Below are positions 33,334 to 43,831 of a DNA stretch of 64,000 bases, in pieces. The stretch comes from Polytrichum commune. Taxonomy: Eukaryota > Streptophyta > Polytrichopsida > Polytrichales > Polytrichaceae. Where the stretch lies: positions 55,487,169 to 55,551,168 of the forward strand of contig OX485806.1 in the NCBI GenBank assembly GCA_950295325.1, given 5' to 3'. Both the position numbers and the translations under genes were made by a program. Each line of letters begins with the position of its first letter. Positions within the stretch are counted from its first letter, which is position 1. Under the pieces are notes generated by a model that was given only the letters and a program-made list of their open reading frames with translations, was not told the origin of the DNA and ran no database searches.

Positions 33334-35106
33334 GGCAATAGTCTGACAGTGGATTTTTTTTAATGGGACCAGGTGCGGTGCTCAATCATATGCACAGCCA
33401 TAGGCCATAGTCTTTCATCAATGTCGCATTAGAGTCTTACTTGTCAAAGCCAAGGACACTTTGACATGAACCATAGTCTTTAGTTTCATTACACAATTCA
33501 ATATTTCCAGTAATTACATGATGACAACGCAACTGGTCTTATTCCATAGCACGACTTACTTGTATGGTCTTCATAGTAACTGATGGGTTCAGGGTTGTAT
33601 TGTCCCTTCGCCTACTTTCCGTCTCACTGTTCATAGGCTATAGCCTTTCCATAGTGATTTTTCCTCTTCCAGCATGGCTATTGTCTTTCCAGTGTCTTAT
33701 ACTTCAAGTATAATTAGATTTACTCTCATCACAACCAGATCCAAGGTAATTCATCAAATCCTTTCAATTCCCATACCATCCTCTTGTCATTAGTTTCTTT
33801 TATTACTCTCTCAATCTCACTTCCAAATAGATTGCTTCCCATTATGAATAAGACATTGGATCCAATACTCTATCATTCATTGATCAAAACAATCATCTTT
33901 CGTATCACCATGATAGGTTCCTTTGTTGATTGCAAAGACTATAGCCTCAACATAGAATAATCAGATGGAAGAATCTCATCATCTCTCAACTATGTGCAAG
34001 TAGATCCAAGGGCTATAGTCTGCACTTGTTACTGCAAAATATGGTCCAAAATTGTTATAGACAATGGCCTAGTTCTTAACATCTCCCTTAGGAAGGTTCA
34101 TTTACCAATTCTGAGATTATGGCCTCGTTATGTGATTTAATCCTGTCCTTCATAACAACACCATAAACATGATTTAACTAGGACTGAATCAATTGGAGAG
34201 CTCGTAGAGTCCAGCAATCATACGTGAGCAATTTCATCAAGCTATAGACTTTGATGGCTACTAGAAGGTAGGAATAACCCATACACAGTTGAGTCCCTCA
34301 CACCATCACTCTCTGCAATAGTCTCAAGCACACATTCCAAGAATATAGCCTAACTACATAATATGATTTAGTCTTTCATCCCAATCTCAAGACTATTGTC
34401 TATCCTTATAAATATGATATAGAGCGCACAATAAAAAGATACTGTGGATATACAAAAGCGCTACAATCCATTTCACACTCCCTGGAAATTGTTTACATAA
34501 TAATTAACACACAATAACACATATAAATCAAACAATGGCCTCGGGGGGGCAGTGTGTTAAAAAGTTAAGGATATAGGTGCGAACAACCACTATTTTATTA
34601 GGGGGTATTACTTTCAATTCTCTTGTTTTTTTCACATGCTATCCTTATGTAAATTTCTACTTTGGGTTAATAGAAAAATGGCTTATATTACTTATAATTT
34701 CAAATTACCTATTATTCCATACCCTATAGTACTTTAAAGATGTCCAGTGCCATTTTTGATACCCTATATTACTCTTAAGCCCAATTATAAATTTTTGCTC
34801 CCATGTTTTTAAAATACCCTATCATTTGTTCGCACGTATATTGCTACTCCAACCAATGACTACCCCCCCCCCAAGACAATGGCCATGCACTTACACCAGT
34901 GCACAACCTGTATAGACTTTACTTCACAAAAAAAAAATCCAGTCCTCACATTGCAGAGTTCTATCTCTCTCCCAGAGATAACTGCCTTTTAGATTTTCTT
35001 GCCCCCTCTTTATACATGAGGGAAGCTCTAGGGCATTCCAACCCTTGCCATCAGACTATGGCATTCCATATCTTATTTTTTGGAATCTGCAGTCTATGGC
35101 CTATTC
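33334..35106. repeat. Cluster of degenerate GGCTATAGCC words
   Basis: About 18 short words built on the palindrome GGCTATAGCC (variants GACTATAGCC, GACTATTGTC, ACAATGGCC, CCATAGTC). Examples: 33397, 33469, 33632, 33674, 33935, 34011, 34061, 34115, 34241, 34316, 34341, 34390, 34532, 34876, 35053, 35090. No ORF of interest lies between them. They could be protein-binding sites of an element or decayed remnants of a repeat. Confidence 0.45.
34541..34875. mobile_element. MITE with G-rich inverted ends
   Basis: 335 bp. Left end TCGGGGGGGCAGT, right end in reverse complement CTTGGGGGGGGGGTAGT; further in, both arms carry ATATA(G/C)GTGCGAACAA. ACAATGGCC flanks both sides (34532-34540 and 34876-34884), a possible 9-bp TSD, which would fit a Mutator-type MITE. 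No coding capacity. Confidence 0.6.
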
Positions 35107-35206
35107 ACAGTAACATTGTTCTGGAATCCTAGTTTAGATCAAAACATATTCACACTCAAATTCTAATTGTCTTAAACAAAACAAAATTTTACTACTACAT
35201 GGATAA

Positions 35207-35600
35207 AAACAAAGAGGTAGAAACTCCACCTACATCAAGCCCAACCAAACAAAAAACACTTAGGTGAGCTGACTAACTTTAACCTTTCATTAAGGATTGG
35301 AGGGAGCACGGCCAGAGTGTGCGTTTCTAAACCCACTCACCTATCTTATAAGGTCAAGTGGTTTTGAATCACTTGACTATGAAGGGGGTACCAACCTTCA
35401 TTGTTGTTGGAACCCTTTAGTATGTTTTGTAGTAGTAGTTTTTATCACTAAAAATAGTCGTATGTGGTGAAGTCAAATTAATCACCGGCATGACCAATCT
35501 CCATGCAAATCCAGGCCGACCTCATCGAAGGATTTGTGTGGCACTTTTAGGCTCCCTTGGAGGGGGTTGGCCCAATGGTGCCACAACACATATATTATTT
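35207..35600 (-). repeat. Diverged, shortened inverted R1 relative
   Basis: In reverse complement it shows R1's left-end words (GGGAGCCTAAAAGTG, 'cacacaaatccttcg.tgaggt.ggcctg.atttgca'), then R1 interior words near 37260-37400 ('caagtg...cacttgacctta', 'ataggtgagtgggttta', 'gtgctccctccaatcctta'). The roughly 0.8 kb between them in R1 is missing. Confidence 0.65.
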
Positions 35601-36349
35601 TCAATGGGGTGGTCATATATTGTTGGTGACAAATGATTCTATTTTTTTTTGTCACATTATTAATTTTTTTAGTGTACATAGTGTATTGCCTTTACAATTG
35701 ACATTATTTGCACATACAAAACATGACCAAATACAAATGTACATATATGCCAACATACAACCTTGCAAAAATTAACCACAACAAGTGGCTGCAATTTGGG
35801 AACAAGGTTATATGTCGATGCAACCCATAGTGGATGATTTTGTGTAAGCCCTCATGTAGATTGAAAATTCATCGTCATCATTGTGAAGTGGGTTCATTAA
35901 TGAAATTCATGATTCAACATCATTAAAGCTTAAGGCTATTGCCAAGTATAGAGATCCAATGCTATTGGCAAAGGTCATGAAATTTTATTCGGAAACATAA
36001 GGTCTTAATACCAAAGAGTGTACCTTGGAGGGCTTAAGGAAAATGCTATCATATGAGCGATGAACAACAATTCACAACCAATGAGCATGGAATTGAACAT
36101 GATTATACATGCATTAATATCCTATAGCTATGGGAACTTGGCCTTTAGAAAGTGAATTTGGATGCAAAGTAAATGATAGACTATATAATTTTTACATAGA
36201 AATTTTTTAAACAATCATCTAATATGTTTAGAATGTCAATACAAAGTCATTGCGTACAATGTATATAACTAGCAAGGCTCACGGATTTCAACATTGACAA
36301 TTTCAATTCTATCAAAAATGAATTCTCAAAATTGCATATAAATATAGTG
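35601..36349. other. Spacer between inverted R1-type repeats
   Basis: AT-rich, with no gene or repeat that I can identify. Confidence 0.35.
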
Positions 36350-39200
36350 GGTATCCATTGATGTGGTACTTTTGGACCACCCCCTTTCGAGGGAGCCTAA
36401 AAGTATCACACAAGCCCTTCGGTGAAGGTGGCCTGCATTTGCAGGCGCCCAAGCCGAACCCGGATGATAGGTGTATAACGTGAGTAGTTAGATTTTTAAG
36501 GGAGATTAAATATGCGTCGTAGTACCTCTGGAGGTTAGGCCTTAGTTTTTTACTAATGTGGCTTTAAACTCCACTAACCAATTTCATATCTAGTTCTAAC
36601 CTTAACCCACAACCTATTCTACGCGCAGACGCACCAGCCTTGAAACCAAGGCAATCCTAATTTGTGAATTGGGATGGTTCTGATACACCCAACCGGGTGT
36701 GACTCATACCACCCTAACTCAACGAACGGAATAACGACAATTTGATGGACCATTCAATTCTTCCTATTTCTTTATTTAGTTCTATTTAGTTTTCTAAGCG
36801 GGGGAACTTGGCCTAAGTCCCACCCTTCACACAAATTCCTTCTTAATTACTTACTTTTGTTTGCACGTCCTAACTCACTACATTAACATATTAGGCATCA
36901 CCCCTTACCTCGGGTCTCTTGCCAACAAGGGTTTACGATTTATTTTGTATGTTTTGATTGTTAAATGTGTTTACACTGGATAGACCACGAAATGCAACTC
37001 AATGGGACCAGGGTGACGGGCGACCTGTAGGTTCAACCTGTTGCGCAATCTTCATAAATTGGGGCCATTACTCCCAATCTATGGGGCCAACAACATAATA
37101 GTAGATTCGCGGGTCATTAACCCCACCTTTCCACCAACAACATTCAGAGTGGTCGTGTCGGTGATTAATCCGACTTACCACACACGAAACTTGCTAATAA
37201 ATGAAGCTACTACCACAAAACATACCAAGGGCCCCGAAAACAATGGAATTGGGTACTCCCTTGGCGGTCAAGTGGTCAAGCCACTTGACCTTACGAGATA
37301 GGTGAGTGGGTTTAGAAATGCGTACCTTAGCCGTGCTCCCTCCAATCCTAAATGGAAGGCTTAAGGTTAGTTAATTTACCTCAATTTTCCTCGGTTGATT
37401 TGGGCTTGATGTAGGCCGAGCCGCTACCTCCTTCCTTGCTCCACTTTCCGAGCGTCGACCTTGCCTCCTTCTTTGTAACTAGTTTGGTAGTAAGCGTACC
37501 TTAGTTAACAATTAAAATATAAAGTGTTATTCTGCCCTGTAATTTAATCCTAAGCATAATATTTATACTTAGTGCACCAAATTATCTTTCCAATGATCTA
37601 AAAATCACTCTAATCGGATAAGAAATGCAAAAGTTATGAGGGTTGGAAGTGTGAGGTCGATTCAACCGACCCTTCCAACCCACCTATCTACCTTCTAACT
37701 TCAAAAATTCATAGCACATTCCTTACTACTTGGATCTAGGCTTTCCTTATACCATTGGAAAGCTATGAACAAGCTCTAACTAGAAAAATTATGACATCAG
37801 CAGGTTAAGCTAATAGAAATTCAGCGGACTCCTTGTAACACAGCAGTCAATCAAGAAGGCTTAAACTATGTATCTCGCCTTCAACAATTCATATCTAATT
37901 CAAATCTTAGTCAAATCAAACGTTCTATATGACCCTGGAGAGATATTAAAAAGATGTATTTGATAAAAATATGTGATTAGAAAGGCAAGCCGAAGTGAAC
38001 CCAGCAGGTCCTCTGTAATGCAGCAGTCAACCAAAAGTTCTCAAACTATGTGTCCCATCTTGCACAATTCATATCTAATTCAAATCATGCTCAAATCAAA
38101 TGTTCTAAGCCATTTTGGAAAGCTACACAAAAGTTCTACTTGGGAAAAATATAATTTCTTGGAATTAAAATTCCTATTGGGCTCGCAGGTCTGATCCAGC
38201 AGCCGCTACCCACAAGACCACCCAGTTTTTCTACTCCATCTTTGAAAATCCATAACTAATTGTCATCTCAACCAAATCACAAATGGGAAACGGCTATGGA
38301 TAGCTATATGAAATCTCTCTAAGAGAAAAATGATAAGTATCTTGTTCTAGCTTTTGAACTAAGCCTTCATGGCATTGGCAGATGAGGTCTATAATGCCTC
38401 TACTCAAAACTCTACCATCCAACCTACCTCTACAAAAGAAGGAATCATTTTGTTGGTGTGTTAATAAACACACAACCTAACTAGGAGAGAGAGAGTAGAG
38501 GAGGTTGTCAAGCCTTTCTTTTAGACCATTGAGAATACATGCTAAAGGATTTTTTCCTAACTACATTGAAGCAGGGCTTCGCCCAAAAACTAGAGAAAGA
38601 GCGAGAGCTACAAGGTGGAAGGAGGGGTTTTTAAACCCTCTCACAAAAGGGTTGGACCCCTCCTCCACCGGATCCATTTTTCAAACCCTTTCCCGAAATT
38701 TTGGCTCGGGGGTTTTCCCGGTTGAAGTTGCCACCCTCTCGCCGAGGTGGCTCCGACAAAAAACCTTTAGAAATCTTTCTAATTTTTCCGCCATCGAGTT
38801 GGCAAGGGGGCAAGTGGGCAAGTATCCCCCTTGCTCTCTTTCTTTTTTGTCTTCAAAATTCTTCACGCCGATTTTATCTTCTTACGTAAAACACCTCCAA
38901 TAGTCTTGTGTGCCTCACACTAACTAATAAACTAACACTTGCTTAGCTAGCATCTACTAACATTTGCTTAATAACTAGCATCTACTAATATTTGCTTAGC
39001 TAGTTGTTTTTACTAGCTAGCACATTTTTTCTACTTTGCTATCTTCTAGCACTACTTAGTTTCATTTTGACCTTCCTTCTTCTAGGCTAAATGCTAAATG
39101 AACTAATTTTTCCTAAATTCCCTATCAATTCTAACTTTTAATGCTAACATTCTAACTAAAAGTGATCCCGCAGAGTGGTGGACTACTCAAAGGGTTCACA
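36350..39200 (+). repeat. Long repeat R1, copy 1 (LTR-like)
   Basis: 2851 bp, almost identical to 50986-53836; its right end also occurs inverted at 63393-64000. If the first shared bases GGTATCCAT are host DNA, R1 runs from TGATGTGG to GGTTCACA (TG...CA), as an LTR would. It has internal imperfect repeats of about 150 bp ('caattcatatctaattcaaatc', 'cagcagtcaa') and an AATAAA-like tail near 38465. The small ORFs it carries (for example 37041-37301) match nothing I know. No convincing TSD. Confidence 0.8.
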
Positions 39201-39920
39201 TGGGAGGTTGGCAAACAATTTCCATGAAATGTATAAATGTGCATACAAAACCATATTTGTTGATTGCATTTATTAAAAAAAACATTCATTTAAGATAAAA
39301 CAAAATGAAAAATAATCAAATCAACATGTTGAATCTATGATTTCAATTGTCAATATTGTTTTATTTTCTTTGTTTGAATCGTCATCTACATAAGGGTTTC
39401 AAAACCTCCATTTTGACATGCAAATGAGAGATGACCAAGGGGTCTCCATAACCTTAGCAAAAAACCTCTACATCTAGATGAAACACCAACAAGCTAGGAG
39501 ATGACAAAGCCTTTACTATCACGTTTTGGTTATTACCAAAACAAACGATCAAATGCATGAACTAGTAAAAAATGAAAAAATAATATTGAAGAACAAATGA
39601 TTAAAAAAATGTCAAATTTAATGACAGATGTGAGTTGAGTTTGCTCTTTTTGAATATGGTCATCATCATCTGCAAGGTTAATAATATGAGGCACAATTCC
39701 ATATGATACAAAAGAATTTACATTGCACAAAGGAATTCATATTGTTCTTAATATGAAAAAACCACTTTCAATTATCACAAAGGGTCAAACACTATGCTTA
39801 CAAACATGAAGAGGTAACCTTGGATACCACAATGACCATTATCCGTTACCAAATTCCTAGGATGTAAAAACAAACGCCAAAGTAGATATGAGTAAAGACC
39901 AAGGTATAAGCAACAACTAT
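39201..39920. other. AT-rich stretch, nothing recognised
   Basis: No gene, LTR end or tandem repeat seen. Confidence 0.35.
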
Positions 39921-41293
39921 TGTCAGCCCTAGAACCCCACCCTTAGGCGTCGTAATCCGGGTTGGGATTTAGAGCTCACATATTCATATAACCCTTACTA
40001 TGCTTCTTGATCATGATCGCAAAGGTCCGCACACCCCATGTCACAATCCAATTTTATTACAAGATGACCGGTAACAAATATTAAAAAATACTACTCCCTT
40101 ATCGGGATAAATCCACACTACAATGCCTACGTCACCTAGCTGCCTAATTCTACAACCAAACCTAACTATTCATTCACTACTCCCATCTTTCTTCCCTAAT
40201 ACTACATTGCTGCCCTAGACTAATCCATGCTTACTCCTAGCTTAAGCCAGCTGCTTGCCGGTTCATGTTACAGTCCTTCCCCTGTTCCCACAAGGCCATG
40301 GATGTACCAGTGCGGAACCTTCCAGCTTGAAATCCCTCTCCCCCTCTGATTGGAAGTTCTCTCAGGGCTTAAGAGACTATTGTCTTGACATCCAGCTGGT
40401 CTGCTGATGTGGCTGCATCAATCCTAGAGTTCCTTCCTTCTCCGAGACCTGGGAGTTCTTCTCCTACCCGCTTCTGCTTATTCATCCATAGTCGACCTCT
40501 GAGGCTGCAGTCCTCAGAGAGTCAATTAACTCACGGCTCTCAACTGAATCACCTAATTGTGCACAACAGGCTGAGGCTAATAGCCTCAGACACTCTTTTC
40601 CTCCCCCCGGTGATCCTCCAACCTGCATCTCTGTTCGCAATACAGGAATCCCCTTCTCCGAAGAGCTAAATGCTCTCAGTCAACATCTTGCTCCGAGTTC
40701 CGGCATTAGCCACAGACTTCCACAGTTTTCTCCCACCTTGCACCTCACACAATCGGCCACCCATTCGCCCCTCACTGATTTCCTCTCTACTGTAATTTGG
40801 CGTCCTTGGGTGCGGCGTTTAGCTGCCTCCTGCTCTGTCATCGCAACCAGCTGACCATCCTTCCCCACATTTCTCATGGCCGCCCCTGTGCTTGCCTCAG
40901 CGGCCGCTCCGCCTCTCATAACCTGTCCTACCACCGGCCGCCGAGAGAGAGAGACCCAACAGTCTTCAACCGCTTGTTCCCGATCCGAGGCTCGGGAAAA
41001 GCTAGGGGTGCAGTGCACCCCCCTTTAAAGGAGCGCGTGGCCGTCCCAATTTGGTTACAATAACCAACTCCCTAATCCCAATCCTAACCTCTCACAATTA
41101 ACCCAACCAACTCCTAATTAATTTCCTACCCCTCTCCTAAACCTAAGCCAATCTATAAGCCTAAGTCAAAAATCACTATCCAACCCACTCTCACTATGTT
41201 TATGGTTCTTAAAATAATGAATGAAATGCATAATGCAACTTCTTAATGAATTCTACACTTAAGAACACACGTGAGCACCTTTTTGGGCTCACA
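39921..41293 (+). mobile_element. Solo LTR family G, TSD ACTAT/ACTAC
   Basis: TGTCAGCCC to TTTTTGGGCTCACA, 1373 bp, with the family core (CCCTTAGGCGTCGTAATCCG) near the start. Flanks are ACTAT (39916-39920) and ACTAC (41294-41298), a 5-bp duplication with one mismatch. Its GC-richer middle (40380-41040) has open frames on both strands without recognisable domains. Confidence 0.8.
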
Positions 41294-42257
41294 ACTACTC
41301 AAGGTTTTGTTCATTGCTCAAGGAATATTTGCATTGATATTGAGTATTTCTCTAGATATTCTTTCAAATGAACTACCTTATTCATCAATATACTTTTAAA
41401 TATGGACAGATTAAAATAAACATTAATCACATTTGGAATACCAACATTATAATGAAAACATAATGAGATGAAAATTATGGTTATAGAAAAAATGTTGTCC
41501 TAGGACTCATCAACAACATGTACTTGAAAAATGCCATAAGAAATCAAATTCAGTCAAGCAATGGCCACCATTGGACAAGATTATGAAGGGTGAATAAAAT
41601 AACTGATGTAGGACCGTCAAATCGGCCAAATCCTCCATTATACTCTACTTAAGAATAAACTAAAATTTTGCATCATGAGGGAAAATAATTCCAACAAATA
41701 GAGGTATGTGCCTTGAATATGTTTATGATGAGCTTATGACATGTATTGACCAAGTAAAATTTGAAATTAGAGCTAGGTTGGTTGGGATTTTTGTCAAATG
41801 TTGTTAATACTTACAACATCCTTATGAGGAACAAATGATGATTTAGAACTTTCAAAAAAATTTAACCCTACAACACTTGAATTTGACATTAAACTTGAAA
41901 AAATGAGAGCCAATTAATTCATGCCGAATTCATTCACTTAAAATATGGTGACTTTCACTATATTTTAACAAAAAAATGTGCAAAAATGTTAAACATCAAT
42001 AAACACCATAAGTTTATATACTCTTTGACACATGAACTATACTACTTAGGGGGAAAAAATTGCATAATTCCTCAAGCTTCAAAGCTGAGACTTGTGAACC
42101 AAATTTGCCTTCATATGGTCATTCTTTATAGACCTACACATAAAGAAAAATACTTGATAACACCAATACAAACCAAGTGTATAGTGTGGAGTTCAACAAA
42201 AGAAAAATCAAATGAAATTAATAATGTATATAGGCCATATTCACGTCGTGTTTTGCG
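41294..42257. other. AT-rich stretch, nothing recognised
   Basis: A 93-codon plus-strand ORF (41986-42267) has no recognisable motif. Otherwise featureless. Confidence 0.35.
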
Positions 42258-42550
42258 AGAAACTTAGTAGTGTGAGCGTAGAGCGTAGAGCGGAGATTGG
42301 AGAGCGGAAAATTTAGATTTTGTTGGATAATTTAGGGTAAGCAGTGCCTATTTCCGGGGAATTAGAGATAGTTTGAATTCAATTTGTTGGAAAGGCACCC
42401 CATTCCCGTGGACATAATAATCCACAATTGATCGAGAACCCAACGGATCCTATAGGCGTGGAAGATTGCATTTGTTCTCAAACATCTTATAGTCTAGGCT
42501 TCAAACGTTTCATATTAAATTAGGGCTGACGTCACCAATTGAAATCAAAA
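42258..42550 (+). repeat. Dispersed repeat A, copy 2
   Basis: Co-linear with 9468-9785, including TGACGTCA at 42527-42534. It lies about 0.13 kb past the stop codon of P3, the same arrangement as copy 1 and P2. Confidence 0.55.
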
Positions 42551-42675
42551 TACCATACACAAAATATTTTATTGGCAGACAAAATGTAGGTGAAGTTAGG
42601 TGCCAACCTCAAGACTTACAAAAATGTGTATTCAGTTCAAGTAGCTATATACAGATTACTCTACTTTATTTACAT

Positions 42676-43137
42676 CTACAGCATATCGGCCGGGCATGTC
42701 CAATATGGATAAAATGATTCAAAGATCATGCCATAGATCTCCACCGCACACCAGCAACTCTCCAATTCATCCCTTAGCTTAGCCAATGAACGCAATGACA
42801 AATCCCCCAAGTCCGACATAAAAATCCTCCTGGGAATGTTTGAGGTGACGTGCCGGCTGTGTGAGAACCACATTAAGTTTAGTTGAAATTGAGTGATGAG
42901 GTTATGTTCGCGTGGCAAACAACCCCTTGTGACAGCATTGGGACCCATCGCGTATTCATATTGAGCCAAACGAAGAGCATTGTACTCCGCACTTTTATCC
43001 ACAATCATTTTCCATGCTTTACAAGATAGCCTCAAACTATGGATTAGCAAGAAACAGAGTTGGGTGTCCAATGCCGTCTCTGCACCCATATCCACATTTG
43101 CTGCACCCACCAACAAGTTTGGGACCAAGACCGTCAA
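42676..43137 (-). CDS. P3: unknown ORF, possible terminal exon
   Basis: A 153-codon minus-strand ORF, unrecognised. It reads as ordinary protein with mixed helices: ALDTQLCFLLIHSLRLSCKAW, NALRLAQYEYAMGPNAVTR, a region rich in aromatic residues and histidine, then LAKLRDELESCWCAVEIYG and a C terminus YPYWTCPADML. Paired Cys near the end may be structural. No ribosome or promoter signal fixes the ATG; it could be an internal codon of a larger exon. The 80-bp satellite array begins about 0.1 kb upstream of it in gene sense. Repeat A follows the stop at the same distance as for P2, suggesting both are 3' ends of members of one gene or element type. Confidence 0.4.
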   Translation of the reverse strand: MTVLVPNLLVGAANVDMGAETALDTQLCFLLIHSLRLSCKAWKMIVDKSAEYNALRLAQYEYAMGPNAVTRGCLPREHNLITQFQLNLMWFSHSRHVTSNIPRRIFMSDLGDLSLRSLAKLRDELESCWCAVEIYGMIFESFYPYWTCPADML

Positions 43138-43243
43138 TTATACATCTTCTTCCAAATACAATGCAAGAGGCGCCATGAAGCCGGATTGGCGCGATCTTCC
43201 CCAACCTGATACGTCATCCAAACCACAAACATTCATCGTATGA

Positions 43244-43831
43244 ATGAAAGTTGAAAATCTGGCTCTCGGAATTAAGAGCATGCAAAACACACAAGCATTC
43301 AAGACCACAATCCAATTTGAGAATGGAGTTCACACAACTAGGCTATCTGAATTGAGAGCATGCAAAACATACATGCATTCAAAACCAAAATCCAAATTGA
43401 GAATGGAGTTCACACAAGTAGGCTCTCGGAATTGACAGCATGCAAAACACACAAGCATTCAAGACCATAATCCAAGTTGGGAATGGAGTTCACACAACTA
43501 GGCTCTCGGAATTGAGAGCATGCAAAACATACATGCATTCAAGACCATAATCCAAGTTGAGAATGGAGTTCACACAACTAGGCTATCTGAATTGAGAGCA
43601 TGCAAAACACACAAGCATACAAGACGAAAATCCAATTTGAGAATGGAGTTCACACAAATAGGCTATCTGAATTGAGAGCATGCAAAACACACAAGCTATA
43701 AAGACCAGAATCGAAGTTGAGAATGGGGTTCACTTAACTACGCTATCTGAATTGAGAGCATGCAAAACACACAAGCATTCAAGCCTAGAGTCCAATTTGA
43801 GAATGGAGGTCAAACATCTAGGCTATCTGAA
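43244..43831 (+). repeat. 80-bp satellite array, left block (about 7 units)
   Basis: Unit contains GAATTGAGAGCATGCAAAAC, then 'acacaagcattcaagacca', 'aatccaagttgagaatgg' and 'agttcacacaactaggctatct'. Interrupted at 43832 by a solo LTR and resumed at 46133. Confidence 0.95.

Noticed and set aside
37041-37301. 86-codon ORF conserved in both R1 copies
   Set aside because: The copies are almost identical throughout, so conservation says nothing about coding. No recognisable motif.
38505-38903. 132-codon ORF repeated at 53141 and antisense at 63690
   Set aside because: Same reason as the R1 ORF above; overlapping open frames exist on both strands, typical of chance in a GC-richer patch.
40385-41063. 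Open frames on both strands in the middle of the solo G LTR
   Set aside because: GC-richer patch of an LTR; no domain, and both strands are open equally.
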